From positions 2,204,053 to 2,268,052 of the forward strand of contig NC_020504.1 in assembly GCF_000349325.1 (NCBI RefSeq): DNA of 64,000 nt, read 5' to 3'. Of the stretch, positions 19,210-27,346 are shown piece after piece. The stretch is from Streptomyces davaonensis JCM 4913 (GTDB taxonomy: Bacteria > Actinomycetota > Actinomycetes > Streptomycetales > Streptomycetaceae). The first letter of the stretch is position 1; each line of letters opens with the position of its first letter. Made by a program: the position numbers and the translations under genes. The notes under the pieces were generated by a model. That model ran no database searches. It was given only the letters and a program-made list of their open reading frames with translations, and was not told where the DNA came from.

Positions 19210-20481
19210 ATGAAGAAGTCCGCCGAGCGGGAGCGGCTGCCGCGCAGCGCGCTCGTGCTGCTGGCCGCGGTGTTCGTGGACGCCCTCGGCAGCGGGCTCT
19301 ACATGGCGGTCTCCGTCGTCTTCCTCACCCGCTACCTGGACCTGGGCAGCAGTGAGGTGGGGCTCGGTCTGGGCGTCGCGGGCGCGGTGTCCTTCGCGCT
19401 GCTGGTGCCCACCGGGATCCTGGCGGACCGGGCCGGTCCGCGCCGCATGCTGATCGCCGCCCATGTGACCCGGGCGGCGCTGCTCGCGTGTTACCCCTTC
19501 GCTTCCGGGTTCGTGCCGTTCCTGTGCGTGGTCTCCCTGCTCGCGGTGGCCGACCGCGCCGCCTCGCCGCTGGTGCAGGGCCTGTTCGGGGCGGCCGTGG
19601 AGGCCGGGCAGCGGGTGCGGGCGATGGGGATGGCCCGTTCGCTTCAGAACCTGGGTCTCTCGCTCGGCGGTCTCGCTGCCGCCGGGGCGCTGCTGTGGGA
19701 CAGCGACGGGGTGTATCTGGCCGTCGTGTACGGCAACTCGCTGTCGTTCGTGCTCGCCGCGGCGCTGGTGACCCGGCTCAGGGCGGGCGGCGCGGGCGGG
19801 GGCCGGCCATTGCCGTGGCGGCGTCGCCTCGCGGTCTTCCGGGACCGCCGGTTCACCGTGCTGACCTGCCTCAACTCCGTGGTGAGCCTGCATGTGACGG
19901 TGCTGACGGTGGGCATTCCGCTGTGGGTGCTGGCCCATGACGAGCTGCCCCGCTCGGTGATCGCCTGGACGCTGGTGCTCAACACGGTCGTGGTGGTGCT
20001 GTTCCAGGTCCGGGCGACGCGCGGGATCGAGACGGCCGAGGACGGCGGCCGTGCGCTCAGGCTGAGCGGGCTGCTGCTCGCCGTGGGCTGCTGCGCCCTC
20101 GCCGCCACCGGGGCGCTGCCGGCGGCCGCGGCGGTCGCGGTGCTGCTCGGCGCGGTGGCCTTCCAGGCGTTCGCGGAGATGCACCAGCAGGCGGGCGCCT
20201 GGGCGATCTCCTACGATCTCGCGCCCGAGGACCGCCGCCAGGTCTATCTGGCTTTCTTCAGCCTGGGCAACGCCGCCCGCAACACCTACGGTCCGCTCGT
20301 CGTCACGTTTCTCGTGGTGCAGCGCGGGGCCGTCGGCTGGCTGCTGCTCGGTGCCCTGGCGCTCGGCTCCGGTGCCTGGGCGGCGCGAGCCGGCCGGCCG
20401 TCCGCCGCTCCCGGTGCGCCGCCCGCGCCGGCCGTATCGCTGACCGATGTCCAAGGAGAGACCCATGGCACCCACCCCTGA
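19210..20481 (+). CDS. MFS transporter, likely product exporter
   Basis: A 423-residue major facilitator with about 12 membrane helices. The family A-motif is seen between helices 2 and 3 as GILADRAGPRR, and a long Ala/Pro-rich C-terminal tail follows. A CGGAG site precedes the ATG at 19210. Its last 17 bases overlap the start of the FAD monooxygenase gene, and the monooxygenase ribosome-binding site lies inside it. The most likely role is export of the mature product or self-protection, since no other transporter belongs to this operon. Substrate direction is inferred from context, not from sequence. Confidence 0.9.
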   Translation: MKKSAERERLPRSALVLLAAVFVDALGSGLYMAVSVVFLTRYLDLGSSEVGLGLGVAGAVSFALLVPTGILADRAGPRRMLIAAHVTRAALLACYPFASGFVPFLCVVSLLAVADRAASPLVQGLFGAAVEAGQRVRAMGMARSLQNLGLSLGGLAAAGALLWDSDGVYLAVVYGNSLSFVLAAALVTRLRAGGAGGGRPLPWRRRLAVFRDRRFTVLTCLNSVVSLHVTVLTVGIPLWVLAHDELPRSVIAWTLVLNTVVVVLFQVRATRGIETAEDGGRALRLSGLLLAVGCCALAATGALPAAAAVAVLLGAVAFQAFAEMHQQAGAWAISYDLAPEDRRQVYLAFFSLGNAARNTYGPLVVTFLVVQRGAVGWLLLGALALGSGAWAARAGRPSAAPGAPPAPAVSLTDVQGETHGTHP

Positions 20482-22093
20482 GCAGTCCGTCATCATCGTC
20501 GGAGCGGGACCCACCGGACTGGCCCTGGCCTGTGAACTGGCCGCGGCCGGAGTCTCCTGCACCGTGCTGGAGCGCCGTACGAAGCCGTCCGCGCAGTCCC
20601 GTGCCATGGCGCTGTACAGCAGGACGCTGGAGGTGCTCGATCTGCGCGGGCACGCCGACGCGCTGACCGCCGTGGGCCGGCCGGTCGGCCGGATGCGGCC
20701 CGCGCAGGGCGCGTCGATCGACTTCACCGGCATCGACAGCCGCTTCCCGGCCCTCTACGTGGTCCCGCAGAGCCGCACCGAGGAGGCGCTCCAGCAGCGC
20801 GCGATCGATCTCGGAGTCATCGTGCAGCGCGGCGCCGAGGTGTTCGGCGTGGAGCAGGACGCCACGGGTGTACGGCTGCTTGTGCGCACCGAGTCCGGTG
20901 AGTGGGAGGAGACCGCGGACTACGTGGTGGGCTGCGACGGCGCCCACAGCGCGGTGCGCGAACTGTCCGGCATCTCCTTCCGCGGCCGTACGTACGACAT
21001 CGCGCCGATCCTCGCCGACGTCCGTCTCGAGACTCCGCCGCAGGACGACGTGGTGCTGCTGTCCGGGGGCGGCGCGTTGATGGTGTCGGTGCCGTTCGGG
21101 GACGGGCTGTACCGGGTGGCGGTGATGCACCGGGACCACCCGTGGACGCGGGACGAGGTGACGCTGGAGGAGCTGGCCGAGCGGCTGACGGAGGTGCTGG
21201 GCTTCGACCCGAAGCCGCACGACCCGCAGTGGCTGGCCCGGTTCAAGATCCACCAGCGGCTCGCCGACCAGTACCGCACCGGCCGGGTGCTGCTGGCGGG
21301 CGACGCGGCGCATCTGCACTCGCCGCTCGGCGGGCAGGGCCTCAACCTCGGTATCCAGGACGCCGTCAACCTCGGCTGGAAGCTGGCGGCCACGATCCAG
21401 GGCTGGGCGCCGGCCGGGCTGCTCGACACCTACCAGTCCGAGCGGCGCCCGCAGGCGCAGCGGATCCTCAAGGCCACCGACCACGCCACTCGGATGGCCA
21501 CGCACCCCTCCCCCGTGGTCAGCCATCTGCGCCGGGTGATGCTGTCCCGGCTGCTCGGGCGGCGCCGGATCAACAAGGTCGCCGGTGAGGCGATCTCCGG
21601 GCTGCGCGCCGGATACGCGGGCCGGGGCCGTCCGGTCGCGCTGGGCGGCGCCCGGCTGCGCCCCGGCCAGCGGGTGCCGGATCTGGCGGTGCCGCAGGCG
21701 GAGGGTGCGCCGGTGCGGCTGTACGAGCTGATGCGCGACGGCCGGTTCCTGCTGCTCGACCTGGGCGCGGACGGTACGGCGGCCGCGGTCTGTGAGTCCT
21801 GGGGCTCGCGGGTCTGCCCGGTCCGGGTGGCCGGACCGGTTCCGCAACTCTCCGGCGTCAGCACAGTGTTGGTCCGCCCGGACGGCTACGCTGCCTGGGT
21901 GGACAGCACGTCGTCGACCACGGGCCGCGAGGAGCGCGTACGGCAGGCGCTGCACCGCTGGTGCGGCACCGAGGGCCCGGCCGGCGGGCGCGGCACGTCC
22001 CCCGCCGCCGAGACCGCGACCCCGGCCCGGCGGGCCCAGGAGGAGACCGCCGAAGCCGCCGACTCGGAACCGGCCCGCGCCGACCGCACGTGA
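20465..22093 (+). CDS. FAD-dependent aromatic-type monooxygenase
   Basis: A 542-residue class A flavoprotein monooxygenase (PHBH/TetX-like). Motifs in order are IVGAGPTGLALACELAAAG (FAD ADP-binding, residues 11-29), the DG motif VVGCDGAHSAVRELSG and the GD motif LLAGDAAHLHSPLGGQGLN. A C-terminal thioredoxin-like domain (about 400-490) is as found in phenol-hydroxylase and polyketide hydroxylase relatives. It uses NAD(P)H and O2 to hydroxylate a substrate in the cytoplasm. The ATG at 20465 with AAGGAGAG upstream was chosen over an earlier in-frame start. It may act on the peptide or on the product of the nearby type III polyketide synthase. A substrate with an aromatic ring would favour the second. 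Confidence 0.92.
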   Translation: MAPTPEQSVIIVGAGPTGLALACELAAAGVSCTVLERRTKPSAQSRAMALYSRTLEVLDLRGHADALTAVGRPVGRMRPAQGASIDFTGIDSRFPALYVVPQSRTEEALQQRAIDLGVIVQRGAEVFGVEQDATGVRLLVRTESGEWEETADYVVGCDGAHSAVRELSGISFRGRTYDIAPILADVRLETPPQDDVVLLSGGGALMVSVPFGDGLYRVAVMHRDHPWTRDEVTLEELAERLTEVLGFDPKPHDPQWLARFKIHQRLADQYRTGRVLLAGDAAHLHSPLGGQGLNLGIQDAVNLGWKLAATIQGWAPAGLLDTYQSERRPQAQRILKATDHATRMATHPSPVVSHLRRVMLSRLLGRRRINKVAGEAISGLRAGYAGRGRPVALGGARLRPGQRVPDLAVPQAEGAPVRLYELMRDGRFLLLDLGADGTAAAVCESWGSRVCPVRVAGPVPQLSGVSTVLVRPDGYAAWVDSTSSTTGREERVRQALHRWCGTEGPAGGRGTSPAAETATPARRAQEETAEAADSEPARADRT

Positions 22094-22153
22094 CGAGAGG
22101 ACACCGTGAAGGACCGACCGAGCCCGGCCGAATCCCTCGAACCGCCTCCCGCG

Positions 22154-22330
22154 AGGGCCTGTTCTGAGTTCCCCGTCGTTCGCGCGGAGCGCGGGCGCAG
22201 CGGCGTTCGGTGCGTGCCCTCGGTGTGCGGTGTCGCTGGTCATGTGGCGGAGCCACCTGTCCAGCGGCGCCGTGCGGCGAGGGTGCGTGCCGGGCGTCGC
22301 TGCGCAGGCGGGGAACTCAGAACAGGCCCT
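22154..22330. repeat. ~180-bp palindromic dispersed element, copy 2
   Basis: It begins AGGGCCTGTTCTGAG and ends CTCAGAACAGGCCCT. It has the same orientation and core (ATGTGGCGGAGCCACCTG) as copy 1 at 7215-7395. Stem pairs differ from copy 1 on both arms in a compensating way: CTGGAG/CTCCAG becomes CTGAG/CTCAG, and CGTAGG/CCTGCG becomes CGCTGG/CCAGCG. It lies between the monooxygenase and the first TetR gene. The remaining sequence between those genes is only short leader DNA. Confidence 0.8.
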
Positions 22331-22370
22331 AGGGGGCCTGTGCGGACCAGACGTGGAAAGGCTCGTCGCC

Positions 22371-22940
22371 GTGGCACAACAGCTGATGCCGACGCGTTCC
22401 CAGCGGACCCGGGAGGCCATACTGCGCGCGGCCCGGATGCACTTCGCGGCCGACGGCTACCAGCGGTCGACGATCAGGGCGATCGCGGCGACGGCGTCCA
22501 TCGACCCTTCCATGGTCATGCGCTACTTCGGCAGCAAGGAGCAGCTGTTCGACGCGGCCCTCGACGTGGACCTGGGTTTACCGGACCTCACCGGTACGCC
22601 CATGGAACGGCTGCCGCAGGAGCTGATCACGCACTTCCTCGCGCCCTGGGAGGACGACCTCGACGAGGGCTCGATGCGGCTGCTGCTGCGCTGTGCGGCG
22701 ACCAACGAGCGGGCGGCGGAGCATCTTCGGCGGATGCTGCACGAGCAGTTCACCAGCAGTCTGCGCGGCGCCCTGGGTCCGGAGCGCGCGGACGCGTGCA
22801 GCGGGGTGCTGGCGGCGCAGCTGCTGGGCGTGGCGTTCACCCGCTACGTTCTGCGGCTGCGGCCGATCGCCGATCTGCCGGTGGCGGCGCTGGCGGATCT
22901 GGTGGCGCCCTCACTGCGTACGGTACTGGCGGCGGAGTGA
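22371..22940 (+). CDS. TetR-family regulator 1 (TTA-containing)
   Basis: A 189-residue TetR regulator. The DNA-binding helix-turn-helix lies at about 25-60 (STIRAIAATASIDPSMVMRYFGSKEQLF), with a helical ligand domain behind it. The GTG at 22371 has GGAAAGG nine bases upstream. A longer reading would run back into the palindromic element and is rejected. Codon 70 (22578-22580) is TTA, so it should be translated only when the bldA tRNA is available. It probably represses the adjoining biosynthetic or export genes until a product or intermediate binds. It is followed by a second TetR gene of different sequence. Confidence 0.9.
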   Translation: MAQQLMPTRSQRTREAILRAARMHFAADGYQRSTIRAIAATASIDPSMVMRYFGSKEQLFDAALDVDLGLPDLTGTPMERLPQELITHFLAPWEDDLDEGSMRLLLRCAATNERAAEHLRRMLHEQFTSSLRGALGPERADACSGVLAAQLLGVAFTRYVLRLRPIADLPVAALADLVAPSLRTVLAAE

Positions 22941-23000
22941 ACAGGATGGGTCGGAGTAAGGAAGAAGCCAAGACTCCGCATGTCCATGGTCTGACAAGTT

Positions 23001-23075
23001 CCGACCTGATAGAGTATTTTCATTATACAGTGAATTACTTGTTCCGAAACCCCCCATCCAAAGTGCAGTGATCTC
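23001..23075 (+). promoter_or_regulatory. AT-rich promoter region of the second TetR gene
   Basis: The most AT-rich stretch of this neighbourhood holds TATACA (23024-23029) as a likely -10 box and an imperfect palindrome around AATT (ACA..AATT..TGT, 23027-23042). CAAGTTCCGA and TTGTTCCGAA occur as near-direct repeats on its two sides. One or both TetR proteins may bind here. The leader would be about 40 bases, without a strong ribosome-binding site. Confidence 0.4.
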
Positions 23076-23795
23076 ATGAAACCCAGGCGCTCAGATGATT
23101 CCGCTTCTACGTCCCGGGGGGCCGACAAGGCCGACCCGCCCGACGATTCGCAGACCCAGCTGAGCCGTCCGAAGCGCGCCCGCAGCGGGCGCCGCCCGGG
23201 GGAGAGCGGCACCCGGGAGCAGATCCTCGAATCCGCGCTCCACCTCTTCGCCGACCGCGGTTACGCGCGCACCACCATCCGCGCCATCGCCGAGAGCGCC
23301 AAAGTGGACCCCGCGCTGGTGCACCACTTCTTCGGCAACAAGGAGGGGGTGTTCGACGCCGCGGTCAACTCGTCCTTCAGTGTCTCGACATCCTTCGACG
23401 AGACACCATTCGGGGATCCCACCTCCACCCAGGCATCCTGGATCGCGCAGACGTACTTCTCCTTCTGGGAGAACGAGAGGACGCGCTACGCCATGACCGC
23501 CATCTACCGGGCGGGCATGGCCGACAGTGGCACCTCGGGGGTGCTCCGCAGGCGGATCGAGTCAAGTACCAAGTCCTGGTCGAACGCCTCCGGTTACCGG
23601 GACCTGCCCGACGCCGAGATCCGTGCCGCACTGGCCGCCAGCCATCTCGCCGGGCTCGCCGTCATGCGCTACATCCTCCAGCTCCAACCCCTGGCCGGCA
23701 TGGAGTTCGCCGAATTCCTGGCCTGGGTGACGCCGGCGCTGGAGGTGCGGCTGTCGACCACACTCACCCCCGCCAACCCCGACGAATCGCGCTGA
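23076..23795 (+). CDS. TetR-family regulator 2
   Basis: A 239-residue TetR regulator with a 40-residue charged, Arg-rich N-terminal extension before the HTH (about 55-90, ARTTIRAIAESAKVDPALVHHFFGNKEGVF). The ligand domain (about 100-230) is unrelated to that of the preceding TetR gene beyond the family fold. The HTH of the two proteins is similar in pattern. It is expressed from its own AT-rich promoter, and a strong hairpin follows the stop codon. It may control the type III polyketide synthase that converges on it, or the radical SAM operon. Neither is shown by the sequence. Confidence 0.9.
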   Translation: MKPRRSDDSASTSRGADKADPPDDSQTQLSRPKRARSGRRPGESGTREQILESALHLFADRGYARTTIRAIAESAKVDPALVHHFFGNKEGVFDAAVNSSFSVSTSFDETPFGDPTSTQASWIAQTYFSFWENERTRYAMTAIYRAGMADSGTSGVLRRRIESSTKSWSNASGYRDLPDAEIRAALAASHLAGLAVMRYILQLQPLAGMEFAEFLAWVTPALEVRLSTTLTPANPDESR

Positions 23796-23796
23796 T

Positions 23797-23832
23797 CGCC
23801 CGAACCCCCGTTCCACAGACCGGGGGTGGGCG
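23797..23832. terminator. Bidirectional terminator between tetR2 and the type III PKS gene
   Basis: ACCCCCG and CGGGGGT pair around a 10-base loop, and the stem extends outward with CGCCC and GGGCG past a 2-base bulge. It lies directly after the tetR2 stop and 24 bp from the convergent polyketide synthase stop. Confidence 0.65.
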
Positions 23833-23856
23833 ACCCTGTGCCGGAGCCACGTACCG

Positions 23857-24918
23857 TCAGACGCCGTCGCGCCAGACGGTCTTCACCGCCGTCAGGCAAA
23901 CCCCCGGGCCCACCGCGACCATGAGGCCGCGCTGGCCCGGCTGCGGGCGCTTGGCAAAGGTCCGTTCCATGACCTCCAGTACCGACGCGGCTCCCAGGTT
24001 GCCCAGGTCGCGCAGCGAGTCACGGGCCAGTCCGAACATCTCCGGCGGGCAGTCGAGACCGTCCGCGAGGCAGTCCAGGATCCGGGGGCTTCCGGTGTGC
24101 GAGACGACGAAGTCGGGGGCACCGTCAGTGCCGACGGGCGCGGTCGCCCTCAGCCATTTCCGCAGGCCCACGAGGAGGCCGCCGACCGACTCCGCCAGGC
24201 GGGGGGAGTTGTGCATGTGCAGCCCGTCGCCCTCGGGACCACCGCCCACCACGTCCCGGCCGCTGACGTCCAGGCACTCCCAGGAACCCTCGATCTCCAT
24301 GTGCGGTCCCTTGGCTCGATCCCGGACCACGCAGGCGCCGCCCCCGTCACCGAGGATGGCCTTGAAGATCATCCCGTCCATGCCCGTGTCACCGGGATGC
24401 AGGTAGTGGCTCAGAGCGTCCGCGCACACCACCAGCACGATGGCGTCCGGTCGGGCCCTCACCAGCTCCGCGGCCGTGGAGACGGCGAAAACACCGCCGG
24501 CACAGCCCAGCTGACTCACTGGCATGCGCCGGACGGACGGGGACAGACCGAGCCGCTCCATCAGCAGGACGTCGAGTCCGGGAACGGTGTGTCCGGTGGC
24601 GCTGGACACGACGAGGGCGGTGACGTCCTCCGGCTTCAGCCCGGCCTCCCGCAGCGCCGCACGGCCGGCACGCTCCGCCAGGTCGAGGCAATCCAGCAGA
24701 TGCCGGCTGGTGGACTCGCGGAGCGGACGGTCCGTGAGGAACTGCTGGTCCAGCGGCCGGGTGTACCAGCGGGTGCGGACTCCGCTGCGCCGCATGACCT
24801 GGTGGATCGCGCGCAGCCTGGGGTGATCGGGATACAACTCGCCGATGCGTTCGATGAGTTCGTCGGTGGTCACCTGATGACGAGGCAGCGCGACAACCGG
24901 AGCGGTGACGACAGGCAT
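23857..24918 (-). CDS. Type III polyketide synthase (chalcone synthase-like)
   Basis: A 353-residue homodimeric ketosynthase that builds a small polyketide from acyl-CoA and malonyl-CoA. The catalytic triad is present: Cys139 (QLGCAGG), His274 (VVSHTGSP) and Asn307 (LGNLGAAS). The C-terminal GVCLTAV segment matches the conserved end of the family. The sequence is not that of the usual tetrahydroxynaphthalene synthase RppA, and no P450 partner is adjacent. The product could be a pyrone, resorcinol or phloroglucinol type. The ATG at 24918 has GGAGAT three bases upstream; a longer reading upstream has no family similarity. It converges on tetR2 across a terminator and is the only biosynthetic gene on this strand here. 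Confidence 0.94.
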   Translation of the reverse strand: MPVVTAPVVALPRHQVTTDELIERIGELYPDHPRLRAIHQVMRRSGVRTRWYTRPLDQQFLTDRPLRESTSRHLLDCLDLAERAGRAALREAGLKPEDVTALVVSSATGHTVPGLDVLLMERLGLSPSVRRMPVSQLGCAGGVFAVSTAAELVRARPDAIVLVVCADALSHYLHPGDTGMDGMIFKAILGDGGGACVVRDRAKGPHMEIEGSWECLDVSGRDVVGGGPEGDGLHMHNSPRLAESVGGLLVGLRKWLRATAPVGTDGAPDFVVSHTGSPRILDCLADGLDCPPEMFGLARDSLRDLGNLGAASVLEVMERTFAKRPQPGQRGLMVAVGPGVCLTAVKTVWRDGV

Positions 24919-25336
24919 GACATCTCCAAAGCAGTGTGAAGGAAGCTGATGAAGGAGGCACTGGTCCCGTCCGGCCCGGTGCTCGGGCGCCCGGGACACG
25001 CACAACTTCGCCGCTTCTTGGCTCTGGCCAGGAAATCCGCGCATGCCGAACACTCCCCCCGGTTTCTGACGGTGCTGTCCTTCGCTGGCGCCTGAGAGGC
25101 GCGTCTCACCGAACGCGCGCACGACAAATCGGCGCGCGACGACGCATGGCGATGCTGAAACGACGTGTCGGAGGCGTCCCTCACTCGGGCACTACCCAGG
25201 GTCGACCTCTGAACAAGACGTTACGAGTGGGGAGTTGACTCCAACTAGAGCGAAATTCAACGCACATGGAATTTAATCCGAGAGGACAGCCGAGAGTCAC
25301 GGCCACCGGGATCACACCGAGAAAGGGCCGACCGCC
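24919..25336. other. 418-bp intergenic region between type III PKS and whiB-like genes
   Basis: It contains the divergent upstream regions of both genes. Visible structure includes GGCGCCTGAGAGGCGC (25087-25102) and overlapping short palindromes GGAGT-TG-ACTCC and AGTTG-ACTC-CAACT near 25233-25246. An AT-richer segment (25240-25280) upstream of the whiB-like start could hold its promoter. No gene is supported. Confidence 0.5.
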
Positions 25337-27346
25337 ATGCACGCACCACCGCACTACGCGGACCCTGACCCCTGGACCGAACGCGCGGCCTGCCGCGATA
25401 CCGACCCCGAGATGTTCTTCCCGCTCCCCGGAGCCTCGGGCGGCCTCGACCGCGAGGCCATCGCCAAACGACTGTGCGGGCGCTGCCCGGTGGCCCGGGA
25501 GTGCCTGCGCGAGGCGCTCGTGCGCGACGAGAGTGCCGGGATCTGGGGCGGGTTCAACGCGCGGGAACGGCGTGAGCTGCTGCGGATCGCGGGCACGCTG
25601 GAGTCGACCGGAGCGGAGCTGGCCGCGTACCTGGCGGGCGGCGGCCGCAGGCTGAGCGCGACGCCCCGCGAACGCCCGGCGTACGTGTGGTACCTCCGCC
25701 GCCACGGTTGGACCCCGCGCCGCATCGCAGGCGCCCTCGGCGTGAGCTTCGGCCAGGTCCAACAGGCGTGGCAGCTGGCCGAGTTGGCCTCGTCCTGCAC
25801 CCGCGGCCCGGTGAGCGGGATGCCGAATCCCCGGGCACCGCGGAAGCGGGTACGGCGACCCAGCGCCGACGAGCAGGTGGTGCCGGGCACTCAACGCCCC
25901 GCGGTGCGCAACGGCATGACGACCATGGGACGAGCCCCACTCCCGACGTACGGCTCGCCCACCCGGCGTGTACCGGCGGCACGTCCTCAACTCCCGCCTG
26001 TCGGGGGGCATCCGGCGGGGCCGGTGCCTGCGGAGCGGTCCGGGGCGGGTGGGGCTGGGCCTGGGGGTTCGGGCTCGGTTTCGGGCTCGGGGGCGGGTGT
26101 GCAGAACCCGGAGGCGGGGGCGCGTGCCGGGGCGGCTGGACCGGCTGGCTCGGGTTCGGGTGCGCGTGCCGCGGCAACTGGACCGGCAGGCGTTGGTTCA
26201 GGTGTGCGGAACTCAGGGGCGGGCGCACGTGCCGGGGCAGCTGGACCAGCCGGCTCGGGTTCGGGCCTGAGGAACTCGGGGGCAGGTGCTGTCGATGGAC
26301 GGCGGGTTGCGGGTACGGGCCAGGGTGGGCGCAACGCCGTGCCGGGCCCTTCCGATGGGCGGCGGGTGCCGGGCGTCGGTCGGCCCTCGGTGCCGGTCGA
26401 GCCTGGTGGGCGAGGAGTGTCGGGCGGTGGCCGGGCGCCGGTCCCGCGTGGGTCCGATGGGCGAGGTGTCCCGGGCGGCGCCCGGACCTCGGTGCCGCTG
26501 GGACCTGATGGGCGGCCCCTGACCGGCGGTACCCGGGGTTCACAGGGCTCGCAGGTACCGCCCGGTGTGCGGTATCCGGCTGGGCCGCCGCTCGTTGACG
26601 GAACGCGCATGCCGCTGACCGCGGACGGCCGGCGCGCCCCGGGCACGGCCCCCGGCGGGCGCCCCGGCACACCTGCCAACCCCAACTCCCAGCGGACCCC
26701 AGCCGAACGGTCCCGCGCACCCTTCTCCCCCGGCGGGCGCCTGGGCACACCCAGCAGCCCCAACTCCCAGCGCGCGCCCGGGGACCAGCCCCGAGTGCCC
26801 CTCACTCCGGACGGCCGGCGTGCCGCAGGTATGCCCCCCGGTGGGCGCCCCGGCACACCCGGCACCCCCAACTCCCAGCGCATCCCGGCCGAGGGGCCCC
26901 GCACACCTCTCGGGCCCAACTCCCAGCGTGTACCCGGCGACCGGACCCGGGCTCCCTTCATCCCTACCTCCCAGCGCACACCCGGCAACCAGCCCCGGAC
27001 CCCTCTCACCCCCACCTCCCAGCGCACACCCGGCAACCAGCCCCGGACTCCCCTCACCCCCAACCCCCAGCGCACACCCGGCGACCAACCCCGCGCCCCC
27101 CTCACCCCCAACCCCCAGCGCACCCCGGGTGATTGCTCGCCCCTGGCGCTCGGATCCGGTCCTCGGCGGGGCGCTGGGGGCATCGTTGCGGATCGGGTGC
27201 GGATGTCGGTCGGGGCGAAGGTTCGGCGGCAGCCGGAGGGGCCTCGGGTGACCTTGACCAGTAGCTCCGCTCGAACCTACGTGGCGCCGGGGAGTCCGCG
27301 GGTGACCATCACCATTCGGCCCGTTCCGGGAGGTGGGGCGTCATGA
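25337..27346 (+). CDS. WhiB-like (Wbl) Fe-S protein with very long repetitive tail
   Basis: A 669-residue protein. The first ~90 residues are a WhiB domain with four cluster cysteines: Cys19 (RAACRDTD), then Cys47, Cys50 and Cys56 (LCGRCPVARECL). The GIWGG turn follows. A predicted helix-turn-helix (TPRRIAGALGVSFGQVQQAW) spans about 130-150. From about residue 170 onward it is disordered, very rich in Gly, Pro, Arg and Ser. It ends with 16-residue repeats of the form SQRTPGxQPRxPLTP, then a short ordered-looking C-terminus (RVTLTSSSARTYVAPGSPRVTITIRPV). Normal Wbl proteins have 80-130 residues. The following hydrolase overlaps its stop by 4 bp (ATGA). A regulatory role is known for the family; the tail is unexplained. 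Confidence 0.88.
   Translation: MHAPPHYADPDPWTERAACRDTDPEMFFPLPGASGGLDREAIAKRLCGRCPVARECLREALVRDESAGIWGGFNARERRELLRIAGTLESTGAELAAYLAGGGRRLSATPRERPAYVWYLRRHGWTPRRIAGALGVSFGQVQQAWQLAELASSCTRGPVSGMPNPRAPRKRVRRPSADEQVVPGTQRPAVRNGMTTMGRAPLPTYGSPTRRVPAARPQLPPVGGHPAGPVPAERSGAGGAGPGGSGSVSGSGAGVQNPEAGARAGAAGPAGSGSGARAAATGPAGVGSGVRNSGAGARAGAAGPAGSGSGLRNSGAGAVDGRRVAGTGQGGRNAVPGPSDGRRVPGVGRPSVPVEPGGRGVSGGGRAPVPRGSDGRGVPGGARTSVPLGPDGRPLTGGTRGSQGSQVPPGVRYPAGPPLVDGTRMPLTADGRRAPGTAPGGRPGTPANPNSQRTPAERSRAPFSPGGRLGTPSSPNSQRAPGDQPRVPLTPDGRRAAGMPPGGRPGTPGTPNSQRIPAEGPRTPLGPNSQRVPGDRTRAPFIPTSQRTPGNQPRTPLTPTSQRTPGNQPRTPLTPNPQRTPGDQPRAPLTPNPQRTPGDCSPLALGSGPRRGAGGIVADRVRMSVGAKVRRQPEGPRVTLTSSSARTYVAPGSPRVTITIRPVPGGGAS
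26870..27131 (+). repeat. 48-bp tandem repeats in the whiB-like tail
   Basis: Five full 48-bp units start at 26870, 26918, 26966, 27014 and 27062, and a sixth partial unit starts at 27110. Each encodes 16 residues around SQR-P-G-PR-P. The third and fourth units are almost identical at DNA level, suggesting recent expansion. Looser repeats of the same theme extend back to about 26600. Confidence 0.85.

Noticed and set aside
22106..22370. N-terminal extensions of the first TetR gene into the palindromic element
   Set aside because: They would encode the structured repeat. The GTG at 22371 has a proper ribosome-binding site and a normal TetR N-terminus.
25554..27183. Long minus-strand Pro-rich frames opposite the whiB-like tail
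   Set aside because: Repetitive GC-rich coding DNA opens all frames. The plus-strand frame continues from a clear WhiB domain and ends with an ATGA overlap to the next gene.
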